This document shows positions 45,530 through 57,296 of a stretch of DNA of 64,000 nt, piece after piece. The number at the start of each line of letters is the position of its first letter. The first letter of the stretch is position 1. Source of the DNA: Cephalotus follicularis (taxonomy: Eukaryota > Streptophyta > Magnoliopsida > Oxalidales > Cephalotaceae); contig BDDD01000535.1 in NCBI GenBank assembly GCA_001972305.1, forward strand, positions 185,648 to 249,647. The letters are read 5' to 3'. A program made the position numbers and the translations under genes. Under the pieces are notes generated by a model that saw nothing but the letters and a program-made list of their open reading frames with translations, did no database searches and was not told where the DNA came from.

Positions 45530-48500
45530 TCGCTATGGAACCGAGTGCTACAGCAGGATCATTCAACTCTTTCAGCTTCCAGTACAGGTTCTTATTGATC
45601 CGGGTTCATCCCATTCATTCATTGTATTGCTTTTTGTCTCCCATGTTGGTTTGAGGCCTGTGTACCTTCCTTTCTTGATGGAGGTATCCACACCTCTCGG
45701 TGAGTCAGTGACCACCGATCGAGTGTGTAGAGATTATATTGTTGAGATTGATGATCATTGCTTATTAGCTGATCTTATTGTTTTACCGATGGATGGCCTA
45801 GATATGATTCTTGGCATGGATTGGTTGTCTGCTAGCTTTGCTCAGGTGGATTGTCATCGGAAAGTAGTGGTTTTCAGTCCTCCGGGACGACCACCTTTTC
45901 GGTTTCTTGGCACCTTAGAGCCATTGTTTGTTCTGATGATTTCGACTTTGCATGCAGATAGATTGTTACGACAGGGATACTAGGGGTTTCTGGCACATGT
46001 GCTTGATACAGAGAGATGATGGCTAAAACTGAAAGATATTCCAGTGGTTTGCGAGTTCGGAGATGTTTTTCCTCGGGATTTGACGTCGTTGCCGCCAGAC
46101 AAAGAGATAGAGTTTGTGATTGATTTGATACCAAGAACTGCACCGATTTCTCGAGCACCGTACCGAATGGCACCGATAGAATTGAAAGAGTTAAAGATAC
46201 AGTTACAGAATCTTATGGACAAAGGTTTCATAAGACCTAGTGCTTCACCCTGGGGAGCACCTGTTCTTTTTGTCAAGAAGAAAGATGGATCGCTCCGTAT
46301 GTGTATTGACTACCGACAGCTCAACAAAGTTACAGTGAAGAATAAGTACCATCTACCGCACATTGATGAGCTATTCGACCAGCTTAGAGGAGCGATAGTG
46401 TTTTCTAAGCTCGACTTGAGATAGGGTTACCACCAGTTAAAAGTCAGACTGGAGGATATTCCGAAGACGGCTTTCAGATCGAGATATGGCAATTATGAGT
46501 TCTTAGTTATGCCTTTTGGTGTGACTAATGCTCCTGCGGCTTTCATGGACCTGATGAACCGAGTGTTCAGACAGTATTTGGATCAGTTCATTGTAGTATT
46601 CATTGATGACCTCTTGGTCTATTCCAGGACTGATGAGGAGCATGCGCAGCACCTCTACACTGTATTGCAAACATTGAGGGATCATCGATTGTATGCCAAA
46701 TTCGACAAGTGCGAGTTTTGGTTATCGGAGGTTGCTTTTCTTGGGCATATTGTTTCTGGTGACAGTTTATCAGTGGATCCATCGAAAGTAGAGGCAGTGA
46801 AAGATTGGAAACGATCGATGAATGCTTCCAAAGTTCACTGCTTCTTGGGTTTAGCAGGGTATTATCGTTGGTTTGTTGAGGGATTTTCCCGTATTGCTAC
46901 ACCTTTGACCAGATTGACACAGAAGAACGCTGCCTTTGTATGGGATAGTGTTTGTGAACGAAGTTTTCAAGAGTTGAAAGAAAGATTGATTTCCGCTCCT
47001 GTCCTAGCCTTGCCAGACGGAAACAAAGACTTTGTTGTGTACACCGATGCTTCTTGAAAGGGGCTTGGTTGTGTTCTTATGCAATATGGCAAAGTGATTG
47101 CATATGCATCAAGAAAGATCAAACCACATGAAGAAAACTATTCAGTGCATGACTTGGAGTTGGCGGCCATTGTCTTTGCTCTTGGGAAATGGCGCCACTA
47201 CCTTTATGGGACCAAGTTCACAGTTTTCACTGATCATAAGAGTTTGAGATATCTCTTTTCATAGAAGGAATTGAACATGAGACAGAGGAGGTGGTTTGAG
47301 CTTCTTAATGATTATGATTGTGACATTGAATATCATCCTGGAAAAGCAAATGTCGTTGCAGATGCATTGAGTCGCAGGCTATCTTGTATGACTCTTTCCC
47401 ATATACATGTGCAACCTGCATTACTTGACCGGATTAGAGATGCACAGATAGAGGATATTGAATTGAAGAAAGTGGCTACTGCTATTGATGAAGGATTGAA
47501 ACCCGATTTCTCCCTGTCCACAGACAGGTTATTGAGATACAGGAATAGAATTTGCATTCCAACCAATAGCGAGTTGAAGGAAAAGCTTCTTTATCAAGCT
47601 CATAAATCTAGTCTCTCTATCCATCAAAGGAGTACGAAGATGTATCGTGACCTAAAACTTAGATATTGGTGGATTAAAATGAAGAAAGAAATCGCAGAAT
47701 TTGTATCAAGATGACTCACTTGTCAGCAAGAAAAGGCAGAACAACAAAGACAGGCAGGCTTGCTTAAGCCTTTGCTCATTCCTAAGTGGAAATGGGAGCA
47801 CAAAACCATGGATTTCGTGTCTGGGTTGCCTCTGACTCGTGACAGACATGATGGTATATGGGTTGTGGTCGATCGACTCACAAAGTCGGCCCACTTTTTA
47901 CCTATTCGGATGACTTATTCTAGAGAAAAGTTGTCTAGTTTGTTCATGAAAGAGATTGTTAAAGCACATGGAGCTCCTGTCAGCATTGTTTCGGATCGAG
48001 ACTCTCGCTTCACTTCAAGATTTTAGAGAAAGTTACAGGTAGCTATGGGTACAAAATTGAGTTTCAGCACTGATTTTCATCCCAAAACAGATGGTTTGTC
48101 CGAAAGGACCATTCAAACTTTGGAGGACATGCTTTGAGCATGCGTTCTCGACTTTGGAGGTAGTTGGGATGACTACTTACATTTGATTGAGTTCTCGTAT
48201 AACAATAGTTATCACGAGAGCATACAGATGGCTCCCTATGAAGCCCTATATGGTAGGAAGTGTCGATCGCCAGTTTGTTGGGATCAAGTCAGTGAAAAGA
48301 GCATTTTGGGGCCAGAGATTGTACAGATTACTGCAGACAAAGTGAAATTGATTAGAGACCGATTGATTGTTGCACAGAGTAGACAGAAAAGCTATGTTGA
48401 TGTTCATCGCAGAGGCTTGGAATTTAATGTTGGTGACCATGTTTTCCTCAAGTGTCGCCCACTAAAGGAGCCATGAGATTTGGGAAGAAAGGGAAGCTTT

Positions 48501-48843
48501 CTCCTCTTTTTACTGAACCTTTTGAGGTATTAGATCGGATTGGCCGACTTGCTTACAGGCTTGCCTTGCCTCCAGCATTGTCGGGAGTGCATGATGTGTT
48601 CCATGTTTCTCAGTTGAGAAGATATGTTTGAGATCCTCACACATCATTGAGTGTGGTTAGATTCAGCTGAAACCTAACTTATCGTTTATCGAGACTCCTA
48701 TACAGATTTTTGACCGACAGATCAGAGTATTGAGGAACAAGACCATCCCTTTGGTCAGTGTTCTATGGCAGTATCATGGTTCTATGTAGCGCACCTGGGA
48801 CTGTAAGGATGATATGAGAGAGACATATCCTTTCCTATTTGAT
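45530..48843 (+). pseudogene. Element F pol: protease, RT, RNase H, integrase, chromodomain
   Basis: Protease with VLIDPGSSHSFI (about 45591-45626), IDPGSS being a common plant form. RT has [26 protein letters not shown] then a stop before GYHQL (about 46422), and FIDDLLVYS (about 46602). RNase H is interrupted after VVYTDAS (47055) and before KELNMRQRR (47262). Integrase has HHCC remnants with [10 protein letters not shown] after a stop at 47712, catalytic [14 protein letters not shown] and KTDGLSERTIQTLEDM, and stops at 48024 and 48136. A frameshift near 48474 precedes the C-terminal part; chromodomain sequence (VLRNKTIPLVSVLWQYHGS) is readable at about 48727-48840. Non-functional. Confidence 0.88.
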
Positions 48844-48879
48844 TGATTGATCGATTGATCGATGAATCTGGGGACCAGG

Positions 48880-48899
48880 TTCTTTTAAGGAGGGGAGAA
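48880..48899 (+). other. Polypurine tract of element F
   Basis: ttcttttaaggaggggagaa directly precedes the 3' LTR start TGTGACG at 48900. Confidence 0.8.
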
Positions 48900-51192
48900 T
48901 GTGACGACCCGAATTCCCTTTTGTACTGTTAATGCATACATCGTACCGTATTGTACCGTATTGGACCGTACCGAATCGTATTGAATGGATTGAGGTATTT
49001 CTATACCTATTGTGATTGTATTGGTTTTATGCATGTATAGTCGGGATTCTGTGTTGAGTTTCAGAGAGTTGGTCGAATTGACTATAAAAGTCAATTCTCA
49101 CTCTCATTCTCTCATTTTTCACTCATTCTTCTTCTCTCTGTCTATCCTTCTCCCCCTCTATCTCTAGCTGGAGCCTCCGTCTTCCTTCTTACAGTCGGAT
49201 TTGCATCTCCTTCAACAAGGACACCGATTGAAAGTTGTGGGTTGCCGATTGAACGAGAAAGTAGCTGATTCTTGGGTGATTTCAGCCGATTGACCGATCG
49301 ATAGCTCAACTCTTGAAGCTTCAGTGATAGGTAGGACTTCCCTATTTGATTGCCTATTGCTTTATTGCATAATTGATTGAATGATTGATTGAATTGAGTA
49401 ATTGTATTGCATTGAATTGAATGAATTGGGGTTTTAGGTTTTTTTGCAAATTCTTGACCTAATTGTTAATAGAAAGATTGAAATGTTAAATTGGAGGTTG
49501 TAACAAGTGTTACTAACCTCAAATGATTTATTGTAAACCTTGATTTTCAAAGAATGGCTTTAAATTGGATTTTGTCTTGAGATTGGCCTTATTTTCTGCA
49601 TAAAATCGACTTTGCCCAGCAAAGCCATCGACCCCTAGCCCATGGACGTCGATGTCTTTCTCATCAGAGTGTTGTATCTTCGATTCTGTAGCAAAGACAT
49701 CGACGTCTTTGCCTCGAGATGACTTTCCCCAGGAAAGACATCGATGCCGAACATCGATGCGCATTCTCAGGCTATTTTTATTGAAACGCGTCGATGCCTT
49801 TCTCCAAGGACATCGACGTCTTTGGCCAGATCTCTACACAAATAGGGAAAGACATCGATGTCCTTGAAAGACATCGACGTCTTTCCACCATTTTAAAGAG
49901 GTGTCGATGTCTTTCACCAAGGACATCAACGCCTAATGTACTGAAAGGAGTTTTTCACTGTTTAAAGAAAAATTTCAACTTCTTTTCACATTGCCACTTG
50001 ACCGAAGCCTCGCTTGAGGTGTTCAAGTGTTTGAAAATGATTTTAATGATTGTACTGATTGATTGATTACTTGGGTCATAGGTGTTGTTGTGAGTCTAAG
50101 TCGGTAAAATGGACGCACGTTCCCATCTCTCCATTAGGCACCACCACTTATTGACTTTGCTTCGACGTTGTATTGATACATTGATCGATTGCTTGAGTCA
50201 TGAGTGTTTTTGTGAGTCTAAGTCGGTACGATGGATGCACATTCCCATTTCTCCATTAGACACCACCACTTATTGACTTTATCTAACATTGTATTGACTT
50301 GATTGATTGTATTGTATGGATCCTATAGAGCGACCTTATGGTTCATGTCGGCATGTTAGGTTGACTCCGTCCACCTATTTCGTCGATCATTTCTTTTATT
50401 GTTTTGTCTTGCTGACGAGCATGTGCTGACGAGCATGATTGATTGACGATTGACGCTCGCTGAGGGCCTAGCTCTCTAACGGAATCAGTAGCTCCCTCAA
50501 TTGTAGCTCATCGAGATTGTATTGGCCCAGCCATAGGCTGGAAGATCTATGCGTTCCAGACCTAATCAGTCTGAGAACCGTAGATAGATCTCCTACCCTT
50601 TTTGAAGGACTACCTTCCGTGGGATTGATCATTGCTAACTGATTGACATTATATTGACACCGGTCGCATGCTTTATAGGATATTGATTGATTGATTAGGT
50701 GTTTTATACACTACCATTGAGTGTCTGCCATTGATTGATTGATTGTTATAGATCCTATCCGTATGCTATGTTATGGGCCACTGTTCTATGGGTAGTCTGA
50801 TCGCCAATTGTACATATGCATTTTCCATGTCATGCATTGATATTGTACACCGCACATTGATATTGTATAGATTGTCACCGATATTGCACATTGTACACGC
50901 ATACATGCTACATGAGGTTTCTGCTTAGCCAGTGTGGCTAACCCCATCCTTCGGGGTGGGGCTGTGTTATACCTTGTGTGCGGCATAGGTAGGGCAGCAG
51001 GCAGCAGCGAACAGAAGGATTGAAGACTCGTTCTAATTATGCGACTGCTTGGGTATCGTAAAGGTGATAGAGATATTGTAGCAAAAGATTGAAATGTAAT
51101 GTAATGTATTGAAAAGGACTGGTATTGTAAAAGAATTGTATTGTAGTGTATCGTATGGATGGATTCGTATAGTATCTTCCGCACATTGATAT
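48900..51192 (+). repeat. Element F 3' LTR, lacking its terminal ~115 bp
   Basis: Matches 41651-43950 (TCGA motifs at 49625-49935, TATA hairpin, gattgattg strings) and stops at cacattgatat (51192), exactly where the target duplication GTTCG begins. The 5' LTR continues from the same point for about 115 bp more (43951-44065). Confidence 0.9.
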
Positions 51193-51197
51193 GTTCG

Positions 51198-51838
51198 GCC
51201 TCTAGCAGTTAAAGCCTCCTTTGAGGAATTTTCAGATCCCTTGCACTGCATATCTTCTGACAATAATGTCGAGCACACATTCTCATAAGAAAGTTCAGTC
51301 ATCCACCCCTAATCATAACAATTAGATTTTCCTAGGAATTAGGTAGTGAACATAACAACGTCGTAGCTCTATCTTCATCCAAAATATTAACACCAATATA
51401 CACTAGATGGGTTATTACTGTGTTAAATACATGGAGATGTGCTGCAAACGAATCTCCCTCATGCATATGAATATTATAAAGTTTCCTACGAAGAAACAAT
51501 TTATTAACCAATGACTTACTTTGATACAGGCTCTCCACCTTGCGCCACAAGCCGTTTACCGTTGATTCATTCAACATGTTTGTCAAAACTGAATCTGCCA
51601 GGCAAAGTCGAATCAAACCCTTGGCTTTCCGATCCAACCTTTCCAATTCTTCCACTGTTGCCTTAGCCGTAGCAATTGCAGTGACAGACTCTGTGGCCTC
51701 AACAAACTTTGCTTTTTACTTCACGATTGGAGACCACATATCTCTATCACCGAGAAGATCCTCCATCTTCATCTTCTAGAGATCAAACCTTTTACCATCG
51801 AATTTCTCTATTTTGATCTGTAAACCACCACTTGACAT
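51198..51838 (-). pseudogene. Element H gag, N-terminal part
   Basis: Minus strand. The likely start is ATG 51836-51838 (MSSGGLQIKIEKFDGKRFDL), followed by a stop, KMKMEDLLGDRDMWSPIV and a second stop. The Copia gag core is readable at 51332-51655 (RLDRKAKGLIRLCLADSVL, VESLYQSKSLVNKLFLRRKL). It ends at ALTARGRT, where F is inserted; the remainder is at 41570-41645. Confidence 0.85.
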
Positions 51839-51874
51839 ATTTAAATCGCAGATTACACCAGTTCAGAACCTAGC

Positions 51875-51886
51875 TTTGATACCAAT
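51875..51886 (-). other. Primer binding site of element H
   Basis: Minus strand ATTGGTATCAAAGCT follows the LTR end; TGGTATCAAAGC matches the initiator-Met primer site with one change from TGGTATCAGAGC. Confidence 0.75.
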
Positions 51887-52312
51887 TGTACGATTTTGAT
51901 ATCCCTGTCAAGCAATCAATCACACAGAAAAATAATGATAAAGTAAAAGACATAGAGTTACCCAGGTTCACACCAATTTAGGTCTACGTCCTGCACAATG
52001 AGATTTTACTATAGATTCAATAGCCTCCTCACACCACGTTCTGTTACAATGAAAATCCATCATAAGAGATTTGTTTATATAGGCAATACTAGGAAACCTT
52101 AGTGTTCAAGTAGCTATTCATGGGCCAGACCCAAACTACTAATAATTAATATATAAAACCAGGCCTGCATTCGATTAAGAAAACTTGGTGTCCTGTAGGG
52201 GGCACTGCCCCAGAGCGTCCCTCCGCTCACCGGGGAGCGGAACCCCCAGTATTCCACACGATAAGGGCATAGCCATACTATTGATATGTCGAAGTAGATA
52301 CCAACTCCAACA
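51887..52312 (-). repeat. Element H 5' LTR
   Basis: 426 bp, minus strand TGTTGGAGTTGGTATC (52312) to AATCGTACA (51887), followed by ATATA (52313-52317). Uninterrupted, it shows the original sequence at the site where I split the other LTR. Confidence 0.9.
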
Positions 52313-52852
52313 ATATATGACTAATATGCTCAAAAATATGGTAATTAACATCAAGTTACTAGCAACAACCTACAAGGGCAAGTAAAACACATTTTTGTAA
52401 AATTAATCAAAATTTTGTAGGTATTTGTTAGAATTGGAATTCGATAAACGACACATTTTCATCGCATTTTATTGTATTGTATTAGATATATTGTATTGAA
52501 GATTGGTTATGTGATTGTGACATATTGATCAATAAATGATGCTTGAGGTGTTTTTATTTCCTAAGTGTGTGATGGGTATTTTATTTGCTTAAGGGAGTAG
52601 GCAGGGTTTGAGGAGATCTTATCTCTTTCAACTTAAGGCCTTTTCGCCAAAGTGTAAAAAACATCCCTTTTTGCTCTTTGTTCCCCTTTGGTGCCGTTGA
52701 GAGAAGAGATAAAAAGAGAGTCAAAATTTCTTTTTCTTCCTTCTTGCTCATTTTGTCATTTTTAGGATTGCATCAAGGATTGTTGAGTTGATTCATTGTT
52801 CCTCTTCAAGAATTTCAAGATTATAGAGCTAAAGCAGAAATTTGAACTCTTG
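52313..52852. other. No gene seen: right flank of H
   Basis: Continues the pre-insertion sequence after ATATA. About 540 bp with no recognisable gene. A CT-rich stretch with atctttgttcccc-type words lies at 52620-52750. It ends at the LTR-like terminus TGTCATGCCC at 52853. Confidence 0.4.
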
Positions 52853-53825
52853 TCATGCCCTAAGCACGAGGTTGCCTCCTTAGACATGAGTCGTGAGAAT
52901 TCAGTCTATTTATTATCATCCTTAGACTAGCATACTTATTTCTAAAATACTCTATAACTTTAAGAATAATAATCTCCGCAAAAAATTATAATCACTCGAA
53001 CCAAGGTCTATAATCATCATCTTTGGTACATATAAATATTTTTTCTCATATCTGAATAGAATAAAATCTGAATACGAAGACAAATACAAGCTATTTTTGA
53101 AGCAAATATAAATATGGTACAACTCTGAACCAAGGTCTTCTCGAAACTTTTATCACATATGTTGTTGTCCATCTCGGACTGATCTCTCATATGAATAAGA
53201 TTTCTCATAAAATGGTTTAGCTTAGGAAGGCTGGAAGAAAAACCCTATATGTAATTATGTGTACAATATATAGCAAGTATATGTGTGACATGGTATATGC
53301 ATGGATGCCAAATGTGGTCAATTATCCATATGACAACTGTCTTACATCGGTAGCATAGGCGATATGACCTAAATAATACAATTCTATACATACATGTATG
53401 ACAGACAAGTAATCAAGTTGTCCTACAAACAAGTTGTGCCAATCAAGAAACTTTCTGAGATGTAATCTCAGACCACGCATTCATTGTCCACTCCAATCTC
53501 GGTCAATTACTTCAATGCTCATTGTTCCTAACCCACATGTAGTGTCTATGTCATGGTTAGCTAGTCTAGTCATTTGTAGTGTCCACAATCATGAACTGCA
53601 TTGTAAAGGTTGGTGATACATGTAGTGTCCACATCATGGTCAAACGATCTGTCTCACATGTAGTGTCTACATCATGAGGACAGACCAACTAGCCACATAT
53701 AGTGTCCATATCATGGTTTAGTTAAATAGGATTAACATCACATGCGGTGTTTACATCATGATCTAATCCAGTTGGCACAATCATGTAGTGTCCACATCAA
53801 TAAAATTGGGAAGCATTTCGGTAGC
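52853..53825 (-). mobile_element. LTR M: truncated long LTR, 3' part only
   Basis: Minus-strand end ...GGGCATGACA at 52853 matches the ends of LTRs C and D, and the block ggctggaagaaaaaccctatatg (53228 on) matches gctcggtagaaaaaccctatgtg in E (26871 on). The start of the LTR is missing; its right limit, near 53825, is uncertain because the adjoining G sequence has no clear edge. Confidence 0.55.
53530..53802. repeat. Minisatellite of cacatgtagtgtccacatcatg in M
   Basis: Seven imperfect copies begin near 53533, 53570, 53617, 53655, 53693, 53739 and 53780. The ~22-bp core is conserved while spacers vary, giving a period of 37-47 bp. Confidence 0.75.
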
Positions 53826-53939
53826 AATCAAGATCTCTCAAGTTCTTTACCCAATCATAAGGTCGCAATCAAGTGAACCCCTTGATGAACAAACGTTCTC
53901 TAATCTTGGAAGGGAATTGGGTTTCTGTGACATTGATTA

Positions 53940-54652
53940 AATGTTCATATGTGATATCTATTGTTTGTTTCAATGTGTTTTGTTTGTCATTTGATTGATA
54001 ATGTTGTGATATGCATGCTTGTTACATTCATCACTCACATTATACATTCATAGCACTCATAAGGCTTTTGAGGTTTGAGAAATATGCATAGGAGAAATTT
54101 TAAATGAACTTTGAAAAATCATTTGTAAAATTCGGTTTAAGTTTATGAAATTAACTCTCACTAAGCAAGTGTTGATTGACATTTGTAATGTTTTAAAAAA
54201 GTTTGACATTAAAACTTTGAAAAACACATATTTTGAGTATAAAAGATCAAAACCATAACTTTTGCTTAAAACATAGTGTTTTTGCTGTCAAAGTGGTGTT
54301 TTTTTTCTGCAAAATTTCAGGTTTAGCGCTTAATATGTGATAGAACATTGTGTTTGTTTTATACAAAGTGTTTATTATCTACTTTATTGGTTTTTAGTTT
54401 ATCAAACTTGTTATGAGTTTTTTATGACTTTTTTTATGCTATACAGAAAAGGGGGAGAAAATAGATAAAAAGGATGTGCCAAGTTGCTAGCCTATGCTAA
54501 AACTCCAAGGTATATTTTGATTTCTATGCACATGTTAAGGGGGAGCTATTACTAAGCTCTACATGCCTTAAGGGGGAGTCTCTCAAATTTAACATATCAC
54601 TTGCACTTATATTTTTTACGCAAATTTTTCTCATCATCAAAAAGGGAGAGAT
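53940..54652 (+). mobile_element. Element G: 3' internal tail ahead of its LTR
   Basis: Noncoding tail of a SIRE-like Copia with purine tracts aagggggag near 54448, 54537 and 54571 and the final aaaagggagagat directly before the LTR at 54653. Same organisation as J's tail. The left limit is uncertain. Having an internal tail upstream of an LTR that is followed by primer site and gag means the order is tail-LTR-head, not that of a single element. Confidence 0.65.
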
Positions 54653-55959
54653 TGTTGACATTTTTATCTCAATCCTAATTTTGATGATAACACATTTGCC
54701 TGTAACATATTTTGTTTAAGTGTGAAAGATGTTGGCATAAGTGAGAGATAAAAGAAATATCAACTTGGAACCATTTTCAGCATGATTTGAACATATATGG
54801 ACTAAGCGGCGACACCCACATATTAAGCGTCAACGCTTAAGGTAAGTGCCGGAGGATAAGCCAAGCGTCAACGGTTAATACTGGCAGTAGGTTTCGAGCC
54901 AATGCAATCTGGTTAACAGGCGATGCTTAAAGGGAAAGTGTCAACGCTTAGTAAAGTGGTGACACTGAAATGACTAAGCATCAATGCCCAGTAATGCCAT
55001 GTGAACTGTTCAAACAAGCCAAACCAACGACGCCCTGTATTCAAGCATCAATGCTTAAGGCATTAAATGTCAACGCTTAAGGCCGAGCATCAATAGTTAA
55101 GCAATATAGTGGGTTTTACAAACCACCAAATCGGAGACGCTTAAAGCAAAGCATCGGCGCAGAGAAAAACACAGAGAGAGCCAAGCCTAAACTGATGATG
55201 CTTGTGCTGATTGTTCAAACTTATAGCCTAACGGTAACTACTAAGCGGCGACGTCGAGAATGTGACCATCATTGCTTAAGCTGAAGATCATTAATCCAAT
55301 TAGCAAATTTCACTTGGAGTTGAAGCCTCTCTGTACACCAATGGCTCTATTCACTCAAGATATATAAATTGAAGCCATTTTATCGTTGAAGAACATTAAC
55401 TACAACTACCAACTCATTGACAAGTCATAAATTCTTCAAGCTACTTTCTTATGATTTCAAGAAGCTTCAAAGTTCAAAAGCAAAGCCTTTCTCTAATCTT
55501 GAGTGTTGTAATAGTGATATCATTTACTCAAAATCTAACCTTATAGAGGTTATACAAACACTTTCTTTTATTGTTTTGTTATCGAGGGAAGTAAACCCTT
55601 ATTTAGACTTTGGTGAGAAAGTCTAGTGCTTGAGTTCAAACAAAAAAGTTGTAAACTGAATTGCTCCCGTAAACAAATTCGAAGGTTGTATTTAAGATTT
55701 TGATATTAGTGGAATCTCAAGGAGGACTTGAGAAAAGTGGATGTAGGTAAGAGATTAGCCGAACCACTCTAAATTATGTTTGCAATCCCTTTCTCTCTTA
55801 CTCTCTTTTATTTCAAATTATCTTAAGTTATTTATTTCATATAATTCTATTTCATAGCATTTAGCTTGATTGGTTTCTTGTATGTTCATTTACTAATTAA
55901 TCAAAAAGCTCATTAGTTCTGGATTTACTGCAATTCACCCCCCACTTTTAGTATTTTCA
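54653..55959 (+). repeat. Element G LTR
   Basis: 1307 bp, TGTTGACATTTTTATC to tagtattttca, preceded by a polypurine tract and followed by a decayed primer site (TGATAACAAAGAG at 55962, from TGGTATCAGAG). Its start and end resemble J's shorter LTR. A dense field of degenerate palindromes such as aagcgtcaacgctt (54825-54838) covers 54800-55270. The ORF at 55417-55626 has no known domain. Confidence 0.75.
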
Positions 55960-56019
55960 ATTGATAACAAAGAGGGTAATCTTATAATTCTTAAGTACTA
56001 GAGATTAAAAGATCCTTCA

Positions 56020-57296
56020 ATGGCCATGAACATGAGTACCAATGAAAGCCAAAACATTTCTAAGCCACCACATTTGATGACAAAAATTATAGCCATTGGA
56101 AAGCTAAAATGACCATTTTTATTCAATCTTTGGACTATAGTCTTTGGGACCTAATTGTTGATAGTCCAAGCTTGCCTGCCACCACCAATGCAAGTGGTGT
56201 AATCATTCATAAGCCTAAAACCACTCATAATGATGATGATGGAAAGAAATTACAAATGAATACTAAAGCTAAACATGTTTTAATTTTTGCTATAAAGTCA
56301 AATAACTTCAATAGATTATCATCATGTTTTTTGGCTAAGGATATGTGGGATAGACTTGAGGTTGTCTATGAAGGTACAAATCCAGTCAAAGAGGATACAG
56401 TTAGCATGCTTATACATGATTATGAAATATTTATCATTCATGAAAATGAGGACATTAAAACCATGTTTACTAGATTCACAAACATTATCAATTCATTACA
56501 AACGCTTGATAAAACTTATACTAATCGTGAAATGGTGAGAAAATTCTTAGGTGTCTACAAAGAAGTTGGATGCCTAAAGTGACGACAATTAAGGAAGCCA
56601 AAGACCTCAACGCTCTTGCATTGGAAGAACTTCTCGGGTCAATGATGACTCGTGAGCTCTCCACCAAAAACAAAGATGATGATGAAGAGAAGGATAAAAG
56701 AAAGAAGGTCATTGCTTTAAAGTCCTCCATAAATGATGAAAGTGAAGGAGATAGTGATGAAGAGTTAGATCTTATCAATAGGAAGTTCAACAAATTTCTT
56801 GCAAACAAAAAGAAATTTGGAGGCAAACTTTACAAGAAGACATATGCTAAGAGAGGAGAATCAAGCAAGAATGAAGAAGTTACTTGCTTTGAATGCAATA
56901 AATTGGGGCATTACAAGAGTGATTTCCCAAAACTAAATAAGAACAAAGAGTAATTCAAGATGAAGAATGTATTGCATGCAAATGCAACTTAGGGTGATAA
57001 TGATGACTCAAGCTCCGAAGAGGAGACTCAAAAAGAAGTTGCACAATTTATTATGATGGCAATTGAGGATGAAGAAGACAATGATGAGGTAAGTTATGAT
57101 GAACTTATTCTCATATAGAAAAATATAGCTTAAACATTGTCTAATTAAAGAAAATTTAAAAATCCTCACTAATGAAAACAAGGCCTTAAAAGAAAATACT
57201 CCCACAATGGCTAAAGAAGATGAATATAATGTTGAGAAAATTTGCCTATTAGAATAGGAAAATGAATCTTTGAAAAATTGAGATTGATGCGTTGAA
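56020..57296 (+). pseudogene. Element G gag (SIRE-like Copia), decayed and truncated
   Basis: ATG 56020 starts MAMNMSTNESQNISKPP, then a one-base loss near 56070 shifts the frame; 56109-56582 carries the gag core (KMTIFIQSLDYSLWDL, AKDMWDRLEVVYEGTNPVKE), a second shift near 56570, then 56570-56953 with the knuckle CFECNKLGHYKSDF, whose last Cys is Phe. Later stops follow. It resembles J's gag throughout but at clear distance. Cut at 57308 by element K. Confidence 0.85.

Larger units (their letters stand above)
41651..51192 (+). mobile_element. Element F: Tekay-like Ty3/Gypsy chromovirus inserted in H gag, 3' LTR truncated
   Basis: 5' LTR 41651-44065, initiator-Met primer site, gag and pol 44249-48843, polypurine tract, 3' LTR 48900-51192. 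GTTCG flanks it at 41646-41650 and 51193-51197; removing F and one copy rejoins H gag in frame as ARGRT-MDKNS. The 3' LTR stops ~115 bp short of the end of the 5' LTR. Gag and pol carry many stops and frameshifts. Confidence 0.92.
32282..52312 (-). mobile_element. Element H: Copia retrotransposon (Tork/Tnt1-like), minus strand, carrying I, J and F
   Basis: LTRs of about 426 bp at 51887-52312 (5') and 32282-32698 plus 35127-35136 (3'), flanked by ATATA at 32277-32281 and 52313-52317. Domain order on the minus strand is gag, protease, integrase, RT, RNase H, the Copia order. Its LTRs differ by roughly one base in ten by eye, so it is older than its guests. After removing I, J and F the element is about 5 kb, a normal Copia length. 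Tork/Tnt1-like is my best placement from RT and RNase H sequence. Confidence 0.9.
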
